Notes: generated by a model from the letters alone, not told the origin. A stretch of DNA of 64,000 bases from Cellvibrio sp. KY-GH-1 (GCF_008806975.1 NZ_CP031728.1:4877501-4941500); one strand, 5' to 3'. Shown: positions 1 through 9,294, counted from the first letter of the stretch. A program made the numbers and translations.

Positions 1-1199
1 AGTACCGCGCCACGCGGAGCGAGGTTGCCGCGCAAAATACAAATGCCGCCGTTGGCGCAGAGGGGATTTTCCAGTGGGCGAATTACATCATCGTTATAGC
101 AGGGTGCTTGTGAATTGTTTTCCCACAGGGTTTTTCCATTCGCAGTCAAACAATTTTTATTTAATAAATTGGCATCGCCCAGTCGTTTTATAACTGCAGG
201 TAAACCGCCAGCGTAGTAGAAATCTTCCATCAGGTATTGGCCAGAGGGCTGCAGATTCACCAACGTGGGAATTTGTTGGCCATAGGTCTGCCAATCATCC
301 AGCGTTAACGGGATTTCCAGGCGCGCGGCCATGGCCTTGAGATGAATAACGGCGTTGGTGGAGCCACCGATGGCAGCGGTAGTGCGAATCGCATTAATTA
401 AACTGTCGTGTGTGAGCAATTGCGAGATGCGCAAATCTTCTTTCACCATATCCACAATACGCATACCGGAAATATAAGCGAGAGTTTTGCGGCGCGCGTC
501 TACCGCCGGAATCGCTGCATTTTGCGGCAGCGATAAACCGAGCGATTCCACCACACAGGCCATAGTGGAGGCGGTGCCCATGGTATTGCAGGTGCCGGTA
601 GAGCGGGACATATCCGCCTCGGCATCCATAAATTCCTGCAGGCTAATCTTGCCGGCTTTGTAATCCTCACTCATGCGCCACACCAGCGTCCCCGAGCCCA
701 CATCTTTGCCCTTGTGTTTGCCATTGAGCATTGGGCCGCCGGTGACAACGATGGTGGGGATATCGCAGCTGGCGGCACCCATTACCAGGGCGGGGGTGGT
801 TTTATCGCAGCCCACCAGCAGTACTACGCCATCAATAGGATTGCCGCGAATGGATTCTTCCACGTCCATGGCCGCCAGATTGCGCGTGAGCATGGCGGTA
901 GGGCGCAGATTGGATTCGCCATTGGAAAACACCGGAAACTCTACCGGAACGCCGCCAGCTTCCAGAATGCCGCGACGTACGCTCTCCGCGAGTTCACGAA
1001 AATGACTGTTACAGGGAGTCAGCTCTGACCAGGTATTACAGATACCGATAATAGGTTTGCCCTGGAAGTGATGCTCAGGAATACCCTGATTCTTCATCCA
1101 GCTGCGATACATAAAGCCGTTTTTATCCTGGCTGCCAAACCATTGGCTGCTGCGCAGGGGCTTGTTGGTCGAGTTTTTTGTCTTATTATCCTGGCTCAT
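1..1199 (-). CDS. L-arabinonate dehydratase-like protein (IlvD/Edd family), 3' end outside window
   Basis: About 399 N-terminal residues read on the minus strand from ATG at 1199-1197; the C-terminal third lies beyond base 1. IlvD/Edd enzymes dehydrate sugar acids or dihydroxy acids with an iron-sulfur cluster. The early LRSSQWFG motif is typical of the L-arabinonate/D-xylonate dehydratase branch rather than IlvD. Expected cluster-cysteine motifs are visible: ICNTW (Cys54), GCDKTTP (Cys131) and GTCNTMGTAS (Cys about 200). The substrate L-arabinonate is inferred from the neighbouring arabinose genes; D-xylonate or another aldonate is possible. The gene is divergent from the GH43 at 1493, so the 290-bp gap probably holds promoters for both directions. 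It suggests an oxidative, non-phosphorylating arabinose route beside araBDA. Confidence 0.85.
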   Translation of the reverse strand, partial: MSQDNKTKNSTNKPLRSSQWFGSQDKNGFMYRSWMKNQGIPEHHFQGKPIIGICNTWSELTPCNSHFRELAESVRRGILEAGGVPVEFPVFSNGESNLRPTAMLTRNLAAMDVEESIRGNPIDGVVLLVGCDKTTPALVMGAASCDIPTIVVTGGPMLNGKHKGKDVGSGTLVWRMSEDYKAGKISLQEFMDAEADMSRSTGTCNTMGTASTMACVVESLGLSLPQNAAIPAVDARRKTLAYISGMRIVDMVKEDLRISQLLTHDSLINAIRTTAAIGGSTNAVIHLKAMAARLEIPLTLDDWQTYGQQIPTLVNLQPSGQYLMEDFYYAGGLPAVIKRLGDANLLNKNCLTANGKTLWENNSQAPCYNDDVIRPLENPLCANGGICILRGNLAPRGAV

Positions 1200-1222
1200 G
1201 ACTGGCTACATCTAAATTGGCC

Positions 1223-1251
1223 ATTGTTATTAAAGTGATTGTTATTAAAGT
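1223..1251. repeat. Short direct repeat in divergent promoter region
   Basis: The 14-base unit ATTGTTATTAAAGT occurs twice, at 1223-1236 and 1238-1251, just upstream of the dehydratase start. It runs directly into the GTCATAC operator-like core. It may be a regulator-binding element or simple slippage. Confidence 0.6.
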
Positions 1252-1258
1252 CATACAA
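1248..1258. promoter_or_regulatory. Degenerate GntR/FadR-type operator (AAGTCATACAA)
   Basis: Nine of eleven positions match the TTGT-N3-ACAA palindrome found elsewhere in this window, and the GT-N3-AC core is intact. It lies about 50 bp upstream of the dehydratase gene (minus strand). Binding by the GntR protein at 42563-43282 is inference. Confidence 0.45.
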
Positions 1259-1365
1259 TATAGGTATGATGATCTCTCGGGCAATCAATAAGCGCCTGCT
1301 TTTACGTATATTTGCGTGATTAACTTGCCGTTGGGAAAACTTTTTATCGTCTGTACTTGATTTAA

Positions 1366-1376
1366 TTGTATTATAA
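1366..1376. promoter_or_regulatory. Operator-like TTGT-ATT-ATAA overlapping a TATAAT box
   Basis: Ten of eleven positions match TTGT-N3-ACAA. The right half (ATAA) merges with a TATAAT -10-like element at 1372-1377. It lies 117 bp upstream of the GH43 gene at 1493. Operator overlapping -10 would suit a repressor. Confidence 0.5.
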
Positions 1377-1492
1377 TATCAATATAAATCAACCCCCTCG
1401 ACGAGTTGGTATCTGCGTCATCGTTGCGCGCCAAGTGACCCGCCAGATGCCGGATCAGTCGAGAGCAACAATAAGAGAGCCACGAGGTACAG

Positions 1493-2461
1493 ATGCAGTC
1501 ATTAATCAAGCCCCTGATACTTGCCCTGGGTGCTGCCTGTGCGGCGGCTCAAGCGGCCAACCCGATTTTTACCGATGTGTTTACTGCTGACCCGGCGGCG
1601 TTAGTCCATAAGGGTAAGGTCTACCTCTATGCGGGGCATGACGAGGCCAAAGACAACACCAAATTCTTTGAAATGCACGACTGGCTGGTCTGGTCATCCG
1701 CTGACATGGTCAACTGGCAGGCCCATGGCCCGCTGCTGAAAGCGAAGGATTTCAAATGGGCCCAGCGCGATGCCTGGGCCAGTCAGGTCATTGAGAAAAA
1801 CGGCAAGTTCTACTGGTATGTCACCGCCCGTCACGACGAAACCAAACCTGGCTACGCCATAGGTGTGGCAGTGGGCGACAGTCCGCTCGGTCCGTTTAAG
1901 GATGCGCGCGGCACGGCTTTGATCACCAACGATATGACCACTGATACCAAGCAGGATTGGGATGATATTGACCCTTCGGTCATTACTGACGATGACGGTC
2001 AAAGCTATCTGTTCTGGGGGAATACCAAGCCGCGTTACGCCAAGCTTAACGCGAACATGATTGAGCTGGATGGCCCTATACACGCCATCACCGGCTTACC
2101 GGAATTTACCGAGGCGATGTGGGTGCACAAACATCAGGGCAACTACTATTTGTCCTTCGCTATGGGTTTTCCGGAAAAGATCGGTTACGCCATGAGCAAG
2201 AGCATCACCGGCCCTTGGGAATACCAGGGAATCCTGAATGAGGTGGCGGGCAATAGTGCGACTAACCATCAGGCGATTATTGAATTTAATAACAAGCATT
2301 ACTTTATTTACCACACCGGCGCCGGGCGCCCGGACGGTGGTCAGTTCCGCCGCTCGGTGAGCATCGACGAGCTGTTCTATAGCCCGGATGGCACCATCAA
2401 ACGCATCGTCATGACCAGCGAAGGCGTCTCTGCCAATAGGGCTGGAGCGGAGAAGCAGTGA
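1493..2461 (+). CDS. Secreted GH43 glycoside hydrolase (arabinofuranosidase/xylosidase type)
   Basis: A 322-residue protein with a Sec signal peptide (about residues 1-21, cleavage near AQA-A). It is a single five-bladed GH43 beta-propeller. The GH43 catalytic triad is visible: general base Asp33 in TADPA, pKa-modulating Asp160 in DIDPS, and general acid Glu207 in FTEAMW. The sequence style (YLYAGHDE, DWLVWSS, SPLGPFKDA, DIDPS) resembles GH43 arabinoxylan arabinofuranohydrolases and beta-xylosidases rather than endo-arabinanases, but I cannot fix the subfamily. No carbohydrate-binding module is attached. The ATG has a GAGG ribosome site 6 bases upstream. It probably acts in the periplasm or outside the cell, releasing arabinose or xylose just upstream of the arabinose catabolic genes. 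Confidence 0.88.
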   Translation: MQSLIKPLILALGAACAAAQAANPIFTDVFTADPAALVHKGKVYLYAGHDEAKDNTKFFEMHDWLVWSSADMVNWQAHGPLLKAKDFKWAQRDAWASQVIEKNGKFYWYVTARHDETKPGYAIGVAVGDSPLGPFKDARGTALITNDMTTDTKQDWDDIDPSVITDDDGQSYLFWGNTKPRYAKLNANMIELDGPIHAITGLPEFTEAMWVHKHQGNYYLSFAMGFPEKIGYAMSKSITGPWEYQGILNEVAGNSATNHQAIIEFNNKHYFIYHTGAGRPDGGQFRRSVSIDELFYSPDGTIKRIVMTSEGVSANRAGAEKQ

Positions 2462-2559
2462 GTGGGCGGGGCGTGAGTGCCAGCCCTGTAAATTAACGAA
2501 AATCTATCCCCCGTTGAGGCCAAAACCAATTGACAGGGGATAGGCTTGTTGAGAATATA

Positions 2560-2570
2560 TTGTCATACAA
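2560..2570. promoter_or_regulatory. GntR/FadR-type operator, exact TTGT-CAT-ACAA
   Basis: An exact TTGT-N3-ACAA site whose arms extend to a 17-bp palindrome (ATATTGT, 3-base centre, ACAATAT; 2557-2573). It lies 82 bp upstream of the araB start, in the only substantial gap before araBDA, so it is the best candidate operator for the araBDA transcript. Confidence 0.65.
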
Positions 2571-2651
2571 TATTAATATCCTCTGGTGAGGCAATATTAA
2601 TAAAATAATAGTTAACCGTTTCTGTCGAGACAGTGAAAAAAGGTGAGTTTG

Positions 2652-4322
2652 ATGACCTCTTATGCCTTGGGGCTGGATTATGGTTCTGATTCCGTCAGAG
2701 CCCTGTTAGTAGATGCCCTTACCGGCCAGGAAGTGGCAAGCAACGTGGTTTACTACCCGCGCTGGAAGAAAGGCCTGTACTGCGTGCCTGCGAAAGATCA
2801 GTTCCGTCAGCACCCGCTGGATTATCTGGAAAGTCTGGAACAGGTAGTGCAGGGCTTGTGGAAGCTGGCACCGGCGGGTGCCGCTCAGGCAGTGGTAGGT
2901 ATCAGTTTTGACACCACCGGCTCTACCCCCATTGCGGTAGACGCAGACGGCGTGGCTCTGGCGCTCAAGCCGGAGTTTGCCGAAAACCCCAATGCCATGT
3001 TTGTGCTCTGGAAAGACCATACCGCCATCAAAGAAGCGCAAGAAATTACCGCTGCTGCCAACAAGGCATCAGAGAACTACCTCAAGTACGAAGGCGGAAT
3101 CTATTCGTCTGAGTGGTTCTGGGCCAAAACTCTGCACGTATTGCGTGAAGATGCGGCCGTCGCTAAAGCCGCCTACCTCTGGGTAGAGCATTGCGATTGG
3201 ATGTCGGCAGTACTGACCGATACCACTCATCCAAGCAAATTGCGTATGGGGCGCTGCGCTACCGGCCACAAACTCATGTGGCACGAGAGCTGGGGCGGTT
3301 ATCCACCCAATGAATTTTTCGCAGGCATAGATCCATTGCTAAACGGCCTGCGCGATCGTTTGCCAGCAGAGACTTTTACTTCCGATCAGGTATGCGGCGC
3401 ACTGACGGCCAAGTGGGCCGATAAGCTCGGTCTGCCAATCAATACACCAGTCGGTTTCAGCGCCTTCGACTGCCATATGGGCGCCGTAGCCGCACAAGTA
3501 AAACCCGGTGTACTCACCAAAATTATGGGCACTTCTACTTGCGACATTACTGTCGCCAGTTATGCCGATATTGGCGAGAAATGCATTGCCGGTATTTGCG
3601 GTCAGGTAGATGGTTCGGTATTGCCTGGATTTGTCGGCTTGGAAGCAGGCCAATCTGCCTTTGGCGATTTGTACGCATGGTTTAAAAATTTGGTGAATTG
3701 GCCGGTGGCTAATTTGCTCGCGTCATCGGAATTGTTGGATGAGGCCACCAAACAAAAGTTGGCTCAAGAAATTGAAGACAACACCATAGTTGCATTGAGC
3801 AAGGCCGCCAGCGCGTTGCCCTTGGCCGATGCAAATATTACTGCACTCGATTGGGTAAATGGTCGCCGCACTCCTGATGCCGACCAAACCGTTGCTATGG
3901 CAATTGCCGGATTGAAAATGGGCAGCGATGCTCCGCAAATATTCCGCGCTTTGGTTGAAGCCACTGCATTCGGTGCGCGCGCGATTATCGAGCGTTTTAA
4001 AAGCGAAGGCGTTGCGGTCTCTTCAGTTGTGGCGATTGGCGGTATCTCAAAAAAATCTGATTTCGTCATGCAAACCTGTGCTGATGCCTGGAATTGCCCA
4101 ATCGAAGTGTTGGAAAGCGAACAGAGTTGTGCTTTGGGTGCGGCGATTTTTGCGGCGGTATGCGGTGGTGTATATCCCAATGTTGCGGCGGCGCAAAAAG
4201 TCATGGCTTCACGCACTTGCAAAACCTACACGCCCAACGCGCAAGCGGCAGCAATTTACGACAAACGCTATCAGCAGTATCAAGCACTCGGTAAGTTTGT
4301 CGACGGAGGTGCTCGCGCATGA
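2652..4322 (+). CDS. araB: L-ribulokinase AraB
   Basis: A 556-residue FGGY-family kinase that phosphorylates L-ribulose to L-ribulose 5-phosphate with ATP in the cytoplasm. The N-terminal phosphate-binding motif LGLDYGSDSVRALLVD is typical of AraB. The second domain carries MGTSTCDI and the GGISKKSDFVMQ segment near the C-terminus, as in FGGY kinases. Length matches the family (about 560). A GTG at 2643 is in frame, but ATG 2652 is preferred because AGGTGAG sits 6 bases before it. The stop overlaps the araD start by 4 bases (ATGA), so translation of the two is probably coupled. An exact GntR-type palindrome lies 82 bp upstream. Confidence 0.96.
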   Translation: MTSYALGLDYGSDSVRALLVDALTGQEVASNVVYYPRWKKGLYCVPAKDQFRQHPLDYLESLEQVVQGLWKLAPAGAAQAVVGISFDTTGSTPIAVDADGVALALKPEFAENPNAMFVLWKDHTAIKEAQEITAAANKASENYLKYEGGIYSSEWFWAKTLHVLREDAAVAKAAYLWVEHCDWMSAVLTDTTHPSKLRMGRCATGHKLMWHESWGGYPPNEFFAGIDPLLNGLRDRLPAETFTSDQVCGALTAKWADKLGLPINTPVGFSAFDCHMGAVAAQVKPGVLTKIMGTSTCDITVASYADIGEKCIAGICGQVDGSVLPGFVGLEAGQSAFGDLYAWFKNLVNWPVANLLASSELLDEATKQKLAQEIEDNTIVALSKAASALPLADANITALDWVNGRRTPDADQTVAMAIAGLKMGSDAPQIFRALVEATAFGARAIIERFKSEGVAVSSVVAIGGISKKSDFVMQTCADAWNCPIEVLESEQSCALGAAIFAAVCGGVYPNVAAAQKVMASRTCKTYTPNAQAAAIYDKRYQQYQALGKFVDGGARA

Positions 4323-5011
4323 GCTACACCGAATTAAAACGCGAAGTTTTCGAAGCCAATATGGAATTAAACCGCCGCAATCTGGTGGTTTATACCTGGG
4401 GCAATGTGTCGCAAATTGATCGCGCCAAAGGCGTGATTGCGATCAAGCCGAGCGGCGTTGCCTATGAAGTCATGACACCGGACGATATTGTGATTGTGGA
4501 TTTGGAAAACCAAATTGTAGAGGGGAAGATGCGTCCTTCTTCCGATACCAAAACCCACACCCATTTGTATCGTCATTTTGAAACTATAGGTGGTGTGACT
4601 CACACTCACTCGACTTATGCCACTGCCTGGGCGCAAACCCAGCAGGCGATTCCCTGTTACGGCACCACTCACGCAGATTATGCGTATGGCGAAATTCCCT
4701 GCACTGCGGTGATGACCGACGAACAAATCGAGCGCGATTACGAAGAGGAAACCGGTGTGCAAATCACCGATTGCTTTAAGGATCGCAGCCCGAAAGAAGT
4801 ACCTATGGTGATTGTTGCCGGTCACGCGCCTTTTACCTGGGGTAAAAACGGTGCTGATGCGGTTTACCACGCTGTGATTCTGGAAGAAATTGCGCGCATG
4901 GCTTATCTGACAAAAACCCTGCAGCCGAATACGGCCGCGTTAAAGCAGGGGATTGTGGATAAGCACTATTTGCGCAAGCACGGAAAAAATGCCTATTACG
5001 GGCAGAAGTAA
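4319..5011 (+). CDS. araD: L-ribulose-5-phosphate 4-epimerase AraD
   Basis: A 230-residue class II aldolase/epimerase converting L-ribulose 5-phosphate to D-xylulose 5-phosphate, the entry to the pentose phosphate pathway. Zinc and catalytic residues fall at family positions: Asp76 in SSDTKTHTH, His95 and His97 in GVTHTHST, and His169 in VAGHAPFTWG. The start is fixed by the 4-base overlap with araB and a GGAGG ribosome site 10 bases upstream. Gene order B-D-A differs from the enterobacterial B-A-D order. Confidence 0.96.
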   Translation: MSYTELKREVFEANMELNRRNLVVYTWGNVSQIDRAKGVIAIKPSGVAYEVMTPDDIVIVDLENQIVEGKMRPSSDTKTHTHLYRHFETIGGVTHTHSTYATAWAQTQQAIPCYGTTHADYAYGEIPCTAVMTDEQIERDYEEETGVQITDCFKDRSPKEVPMVIVAGHAPFTWGKNGADAVYHAVILEEIARMAYLTKTLQPNTAALKQGIVDKHYLRKHGKNAYYGQK

Positions 5012-5031
5012 TTTATTTGATTGTGTAATTC

Positions 5032-5161
5032 GCAAGGATTGTTTGGTTTATTTTGCGACACGCCGTAAATACATCCATGTAGGCTCGTTGTCGACATCCG
5101 TGTCGCCAAACGGTCGCAAAATAAACCAAGTAATCCTTGCTCAAACCGAATGTAGGTTGTG
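5032..5161. repeat. Large intergenic inverted repeat plus TGTAGGTTG element between araD and araA
   Basis: Two 28-base arms (5032-5059 and 5113-5140) are inverted copies matching at 26 of 28 positions, with a 53-base loop containing a further small hairpin. They are followed at 5151 by TGTAGGTTGTG, the end motif shared with the elements at 10757 and 37808. This looks like a dispersed REP/MITE-like intergenic repeat. In mRNA it would form a strong stem between araD and araA and could tune relative expression or protect the upstream message. Confidence 0.7.
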
Positions 5162-5218
5162 CTGAGCGAAGCGATGCGCAACAAAAAAATTGAAAGAAAT
5201 TTTTCTGAGGAAAACAAA

Positions 5219-6721
5219 ATGAAAGTCTACGGCGATAAAGAAGTCTGGTTGGTTACCGGCTCACAAGATTTGTATGGTCCAGGCGTATTAAAGCAGGTCG
5301 CCGAGAACAGTCAAAAAATTGCTGCGGGTCTGACTGAGTCTGCCAACATCTCTATCAAGATTGTTGCGCAACCTACCGTTAAATCACCGAAAGAAATTCT
5401 GGCAGTTGCACAAGCGGCCAACAGCAACCCCAACTGCGTGGGTTTAATTCTGTGGATGCACACCTTCTCGCCCGCCAAAATGTGGATCGCTGGTTTGAGC
5501 GCACTGAGCAAGCCCTACATGCACCTGCACACTCAGTTCAACGCTGAGTTGCCGTTTGCTGAAATCAATATGCACTTTATGAACCTCAATCAATCTGCAC
5601 ACGGCGACCGCGAATTTGGTCACGTGAGCACCCGCTTGCGTCAAGAGCGCAAAGTGGTAGTAGGTCACTGGGCGACTGAATCAGTTCAAAAGCAAATCGA
5701 CAGCTGGTGCCGCGTGGCTATGGGCTGGCATGCAAGCCAAACCCTGAAAGTGGCGCGCTTTGGCGACAACATGCGTCAGGTAGCAGTAACTGATGGCGAT
5801 AAAGTATCTGCGCAAATTAAATTTGGTTACGAAGTTCACGCCTACGGCTTGGGCGATCTGCAAAAAGTAGTTGATGCAGTGACTGATGCAGAAGTTGCGG
5901 CGCAGATCGAAATCTACAAAAAAGAATACGATGTAAACCCAGGCATTTTTGATGATGAACATCAATACCAAATGCTGAAAAACGAAGCGCGTTTGGAACT
6001 GGGTATGTTGAAGTTTTTAACCGAAGGTGAGTTTGGTGCATTCACCAACTGCTTTGAAAACCTGACTGGTTTAACCAACCTGCCGGGTCTTGCAACCCAA
6101 CGATTGATGGCAGCTGGTTTTGGTTATGGCGGCGAAGGCGATTGGAAAACTGCCGCTATGGTTCACATTTGCAAAGTCATGTCGAAAGGCCGCGTAGGTG
6201 GTTCATCATTTATGGAAGACTACACCTATCACTTTGGTGCGGTCGATCAAGTGCTGGGTGCGCACATGCTGGAAGTTTGTCCTTCTATTGCTGCTGCCAA
6301 ACCAAAATTGGAAGTACACCTGCACACCATCGGTTGCCGCAACGACATTGCGCGTTTGATTTTCACCGGCAAGGCCGGCCCTGCGCTGTGTATTTCCCTG
6401 ATCGATATAGGCACGCGTTTCCGCTTCATCATCAACGAAGTGGACACCGTAAATCCACCACAAGAATTGCCGAAGTTGCCGGTGGCTAAAGCCCTGTGGG
6501 AACCGCGTCCAAATCTGGAAATTTCGGCGGCGGCCTGGATTCAAGCCGGTGGTGCCCACCACAGCGCCTACACTCAAGGTGTGACTGCGGATGAGATAGT
6601 TGATTACGCCGAAATGGCGGGCGTAGAAGCGGTTGTGATTGGTGCAGATACCACTGTGCGCAATTTCAAAACCGAGTTGCGTCACAATGCCGCTTTCTAT
6701 CATTTGAAAGACGGTGTGTAA
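5219..6721 (+). CDS. araA: L-arabinose isomerase AraA
   Basis: A 500-residue cytoplasmic Mn-dependent isomerase converting L-arabinose to L-ribulose, the first step of the phosphorylating pathway. The N-terminus [13 protein letters not shown] and the segment [13 protein letters not shown], containing a metal-ligand Glu, are diagnostic of AraA, and length is exactly typical. An upstream in-frame start at 5159 lies inside the TGTAGGTTG repeat. ATG 5219 is preferred because GAGG precedes it by 9 bases and the protein then begins with the family's MKVY. The last codons plus stop are followed by a tandem near-copy of the same 22 bases. Confidence 0.97.
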   Translation: MKVYGDKEVWLVTGSQDLYGPGVLKQVAENSQKIAAGLTESANISIKIVAQPTVKSPKEILAVAQAANSNPNCVGLILWMHTFSPAKMWIAGLSALSKPYMHLHTQFNAELPFAEINMHFMNLNQSAHGDREFGHVSTRLRQERKVVVGHWATESVQKQIDSWCRVAMGWHASQTLKVARFGDNMRQVAVTDGDKVSAQIKFGYEVHAYGLGDLQKVVDAVTDAEVAAQIEIYKKEYDVNPGIFDDEHQYQMLKNEARLELGMLKFLTEGEFGAFTNCFENLTGLTNLPGLATQRLMAAGFGYGGEGDWKTAAMVHICKVMSKGRVGGSSFMEDYTYHFGAVDQVLGAHMLEVCPSIAAAKPKLEVHLHTIGCRNDIARLIFTGKAGPALCISLIDIGTRFRFIINEVDTVNPPQELPKLPVAKALWEPRPNLEISAAAWIQAGGAHHSAYTQGVTADEIVDYAEMAGVEAVVIGADTTVRNFKTELRHNAAFYHLKDGV

Positions 6722-6765
6722 GCATTTGAAAGAGGGTGTGTAAGCACCTGAAGGAGAGAGCGTAA
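6701..6765 (+). repeat. Tandem duplication of the araA stop region
   Basis: A 22-base unit starting CATTTGAAAG and ending GTGTAAG at 6701-6722 (the araA C-terminus and stop) is repeated at 6723-6744 with one mismatch. A third, degenerate unit ends near 6765 (GAGAGCGTAA). The duplication is downstream of the stop, so it does not alter AraA. Confidence 0.75.
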
Positions 6766-6962
6766 ACTTATCACGGAACGCGTGTAAGAAATTTAACGTA
6801 AGCGGGTAATAAATAACTTGCCGCGTTTTATTTTTTACACGCTCGCTAGCTCGTCACAGGGAAGAGATGAGCTACCCTCTGATTTCAAAATATCCCGGCA
6901 ATAAAAAAGCAAGGTCCCAGTCGCAGCCTGATTTTCGGGCATGCATCCCTCGGAGAAATTCA

Positions 6963-8549
6963 ATGCAAAATATAATAAAAACAGTTTTGGTGTGTTCAGT
7001 GGTTGTACTGTCTTCATTCAGTGTTGCCGGTGAAAAAAAGCCCCTGGTGGCCGCCGAAAAAGCCTGCGCCACCTTGATAAAGTTTGCCGGCGAAGATCAT
7101 GCACTCGTTATCAAGAGTGCAAAGCTGGTGCCCGCAGGCCCGGTACCACAAGTGCCTTATCAGCGTCCCTATGCGGGGACTCTGGAACCTTATTGCCGCA
7201 TCGATGGAGTGATGGATGAGCGCATTGGTGAGGGCGGAAAAAATTACGCAATAGGTTTTGCTATCGCCATGCCCAAACAGTGGAATGGTCGCTTGATGAT
7301 GCAAGGTGGCGGTGGGCTTAACGGTGTCGTCGCCGAGCCATTAGGTAGCAGTGCTGCTGGCAATATGACGGCATTGCAGCGTGGTTTTGCAGTAGTGACA
7401 ACCGATTCCGGGCATCAAAGTTCCCAGGGATTTGATGCGAGTTTTTTTAGCGATCAGGAAGCGGTACTGAATTTTTTATATCAATCCACTGGCAAGGTGG
7501 CGATGGCGGCGAAAAAAATCGTCGCTCAGCATTACCAAAGCGCTATCGAACATTCTTATTACATGGGCTGCTCCACCGGTGGACGCGAAGCCATGATTAT
7601 GTCGCAGCGCTATCCGCGTTTGTTTGACGGCATAGTGGCTGGCGCTCCGGCCATGCGCACCAGTTTTTCCAACCTCGCCGATAAATGGGTAATGGTTTCG
7701 CTCGCGAAAGTAGCGCCCAAAGATGAGCAGGGGCATCCGATTGTTGCGCAAGCCTTGAGCGAACAGGATAAAACCATCGTGATGGATGCATTATTAAAAC
7801 AATGCGATGCATTGGATGGCGTTGCCGACAAAATGATTTCTAATGTGCGCGGCTGTAATTTTGATCCTATGTCCGTCGCCTGCAGTGCAAATAAATCCCA
7901 AGCGTGCATTAGTCCGGAAAAAGCCAAGGCAATTCAAGTGGGTTTTGCCGGGCCGAAAAATTCGCTCGGTGTGCAGGTGTATCCCGGTTTTTGGTTTGAT
8001 ACCGGCATCACTGAAACCCAGGGCCTGCCCGGATTATTAAATCCCGGTTTTCACCCGGTCGTAGGGAAAATTACCAGCACCGAAATGAATGTGGATCAAG
8101 AAGCGCTAGCTGCCTCGACTCCCGCCGCATTTGTGGGTGATTCTGCCTATTGGACACTGCTTAACACCTTCTCCAACAATGGTGGAAAATTAATTTTTTA
8201 TCACGGCGTAAGTGATCCCTGGTTTTCAGCGCAAGAGACTGCGCGCTATTACGATCAGCTGGTGAAGGACAATGGTGGCGCTGCAAAAGTCAGCCAATGG
8301 AGCCGCTTGTTTCTGGTGCCGGGCATGGGCCACTGCGGTGGCGGCTCAGCGGCGCTGGATTATTTTGACATGATCGATCCGATTGTGGATTGGGTAGAAC
8401 AGGGTAAAGCGCCTGAGCAAGTGATGGTCACCGGCGCGGCCTTCCCCAATCGCAGCCGTCCACTCTGCCCTTATCCGGCCTTCGCGCACTACACGGGAAA
8501 AGGGGATACGGAAAAAGCCGACAATTTTGTGTGTAAAGTGCCAGAGTAA
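6963..8549 (+). CDS. Secreted tannase/feruloyl esterase family protein
   Basis: A 528-residue alpha/beta hydrolase of the tannase family (PF07519 type), which cleaves ferulate or gallate esters; in pectic arabinan, ferulate is esterified to arabinose. Start ATG 6963 is chosen because a clean signal peptide follows (MQNIIKTVLVCSVVVL, cleavage near VAG) and CGGAG precedes it; an ATG at 6867 would add 32 non-signal residues. The CS-D-HC motif is complete: Cys203-Ser204 in GCSTGG, Asp418 in GVSDPW, His457-Cys458 in GMGHCGG. In known members the two cysteines form a disulfide joining the nucleophile and the histidine. It lies 240 bases after araA and likely removes feruloyl decorations before GH43 enzymes act. 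Confidence 0.88.
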   Translation: MQNIIKTVLVCSVVVLSSFSVAGEKKPLVAAEKACATLIKFAGEDHALVIKSAKLVPAGPVPQVPYQRPYAGTLEPYCRIDGVMDERIGEGGKNYAIGFAIAMPKQWNGRLMMQGGGGLNGVVAEPLGSSAAGNMTALQRGFAVVTTDSGHQSSQGFDASFFSDQEAVLNFLYQSTGKVAMAAKKIVAQHYQSAIEHSYYMGCSTGGREAMIMSQRYPRLFDGIVAGAPAMRTSFSNLADKWVMVSLAKVAPKDEQGHPIVAQALSEQDKTIVMDALLKQCDALDGVADKMISNVRGCNFDPMSVACSANKSQACISPEKAKAIQVGFAGPKNSLGVQVYPGFWFDTGITETQGLPGLLNPGFHPVVGKITSTEMNVDQEALAASTPAAFVGDSAYWTLLNTFSNNGGKLIFYHGVSDPWFSAQETARYYDQLVKDNGGAAKVSQWSRLFLVPGMGHCGGGSAALDYFDMIDPIVDWVEQGKAPEQVMVTGAAFPNRSRPLCPYPAFAHYTGKGDTEKADNFVCKVPE

Positions 8550-8619
8550 ATTTTGGGTATCGGTTGCTTACCGGTTTGTGCTCTAATTTTAGCGACTTCA
8601 GTAATCAAGAGAACAAACG

Positions 8620-9219
8620 ATGTACGACCAATACGCAGCACTGATTTTTGATATGGATGGCACCCTGGTGGACAGCGGGCAATTGCACGAATTCGCCTGG
8701 ACGGCAATGCTCAATAAATACGGCATTCCTATCGACCGCCCATTAATGCGTTCACTGGCGGGCGTGCCCACCAAGGGCACCATTGAAATACTGCTGGAAA
8801 AATTCAATCTCAAAGTGGAAGCCAGCCTTGATGAAATGAATGATTTCAAAGAGCAGGTTGTGCACGACAACATGCACAAGTACGTCAAGCCAACGGCCTT
8901 GATTGAAGTGGCCCAGCGCTACCACGGCAAAAAGCCAATGGCGATTGGCACTGGTGCTTACACGCAAGAAGCCAATACGATTCTGGGTTTGTGCGGTTTG
9001 GATAAATACATTCAAGTGGTGGTAGGTGCCGATCAGGTACAAAACCCCAAGCCAGCGCCGGATACTTTTTTGCGCTGTGCGGAGCTGCTAGGGGTTGATG
9101 CTACCCAGTGCGTGGTGTTTGAAGATTCAAAATTAGGTTTGCAAGCGGCGGCGAGTGCCGGCATGGCGGGAATCGATGTGCTCCTGGTTCACGCGGTAGA
9201 AAACGATTATTTTTTGTAA
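8620..9219 (+). CDS. HAD-superfamily sugar-phosphate phosphatase (beta-phosphoglucomutase-like)
   Basis: A 199-residue cytoplasmic HAD subfamily IA protein. Motif I is FDMDGTLVDS (nucleophile Asp11, Asp13), motif II lies near AIGTGAYT, motif III is NPKPAPDTFL, and motif IV is FEDSKLGLQAA. This set resembles YqaB/YniC-type sugar-phosphate phosphatases and beta-phosphoglucomutase. The position between the esterase and transporter suggests removal of excess or misphosphorylated pentose phosphates, but no substrate is readable. A strong terminator follows at 9295. Confidence 0.8.
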   Translation: MYDQYAALIFDMDGTLVDSGQLHEFAWTAMLNKYGIPIDRPLMRSLAGVPTKGTIEILLEKFNLKVEASLDEMNDFKEQVVHDNMHKYVKPTALIEVAQRYHGKKPMAIGTGAYTQEANTILGLCGLDKYIQVVVGADQVQNPKPAPDTFLRCAELLGVDATQCVVFEDSKLGLQAAASAGMAGIDVLLVHAVENDYFL

Positions 9220-9294
9220 AAAGATTCACTTGAAAAAAGCAAGAGAGAGCGCTCTGTCAGTCAGGTAAATGGCTGCAGTGGTGAGAGATAAAGG

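Noticed and set aside
673..1028. Two plus-strand open frames of over 100 codons
   Set aside because: They are antisense shadows of the minus-strand arabinonate dehydratase, whose conserved cysteine motifs read cleanly through the same bases.
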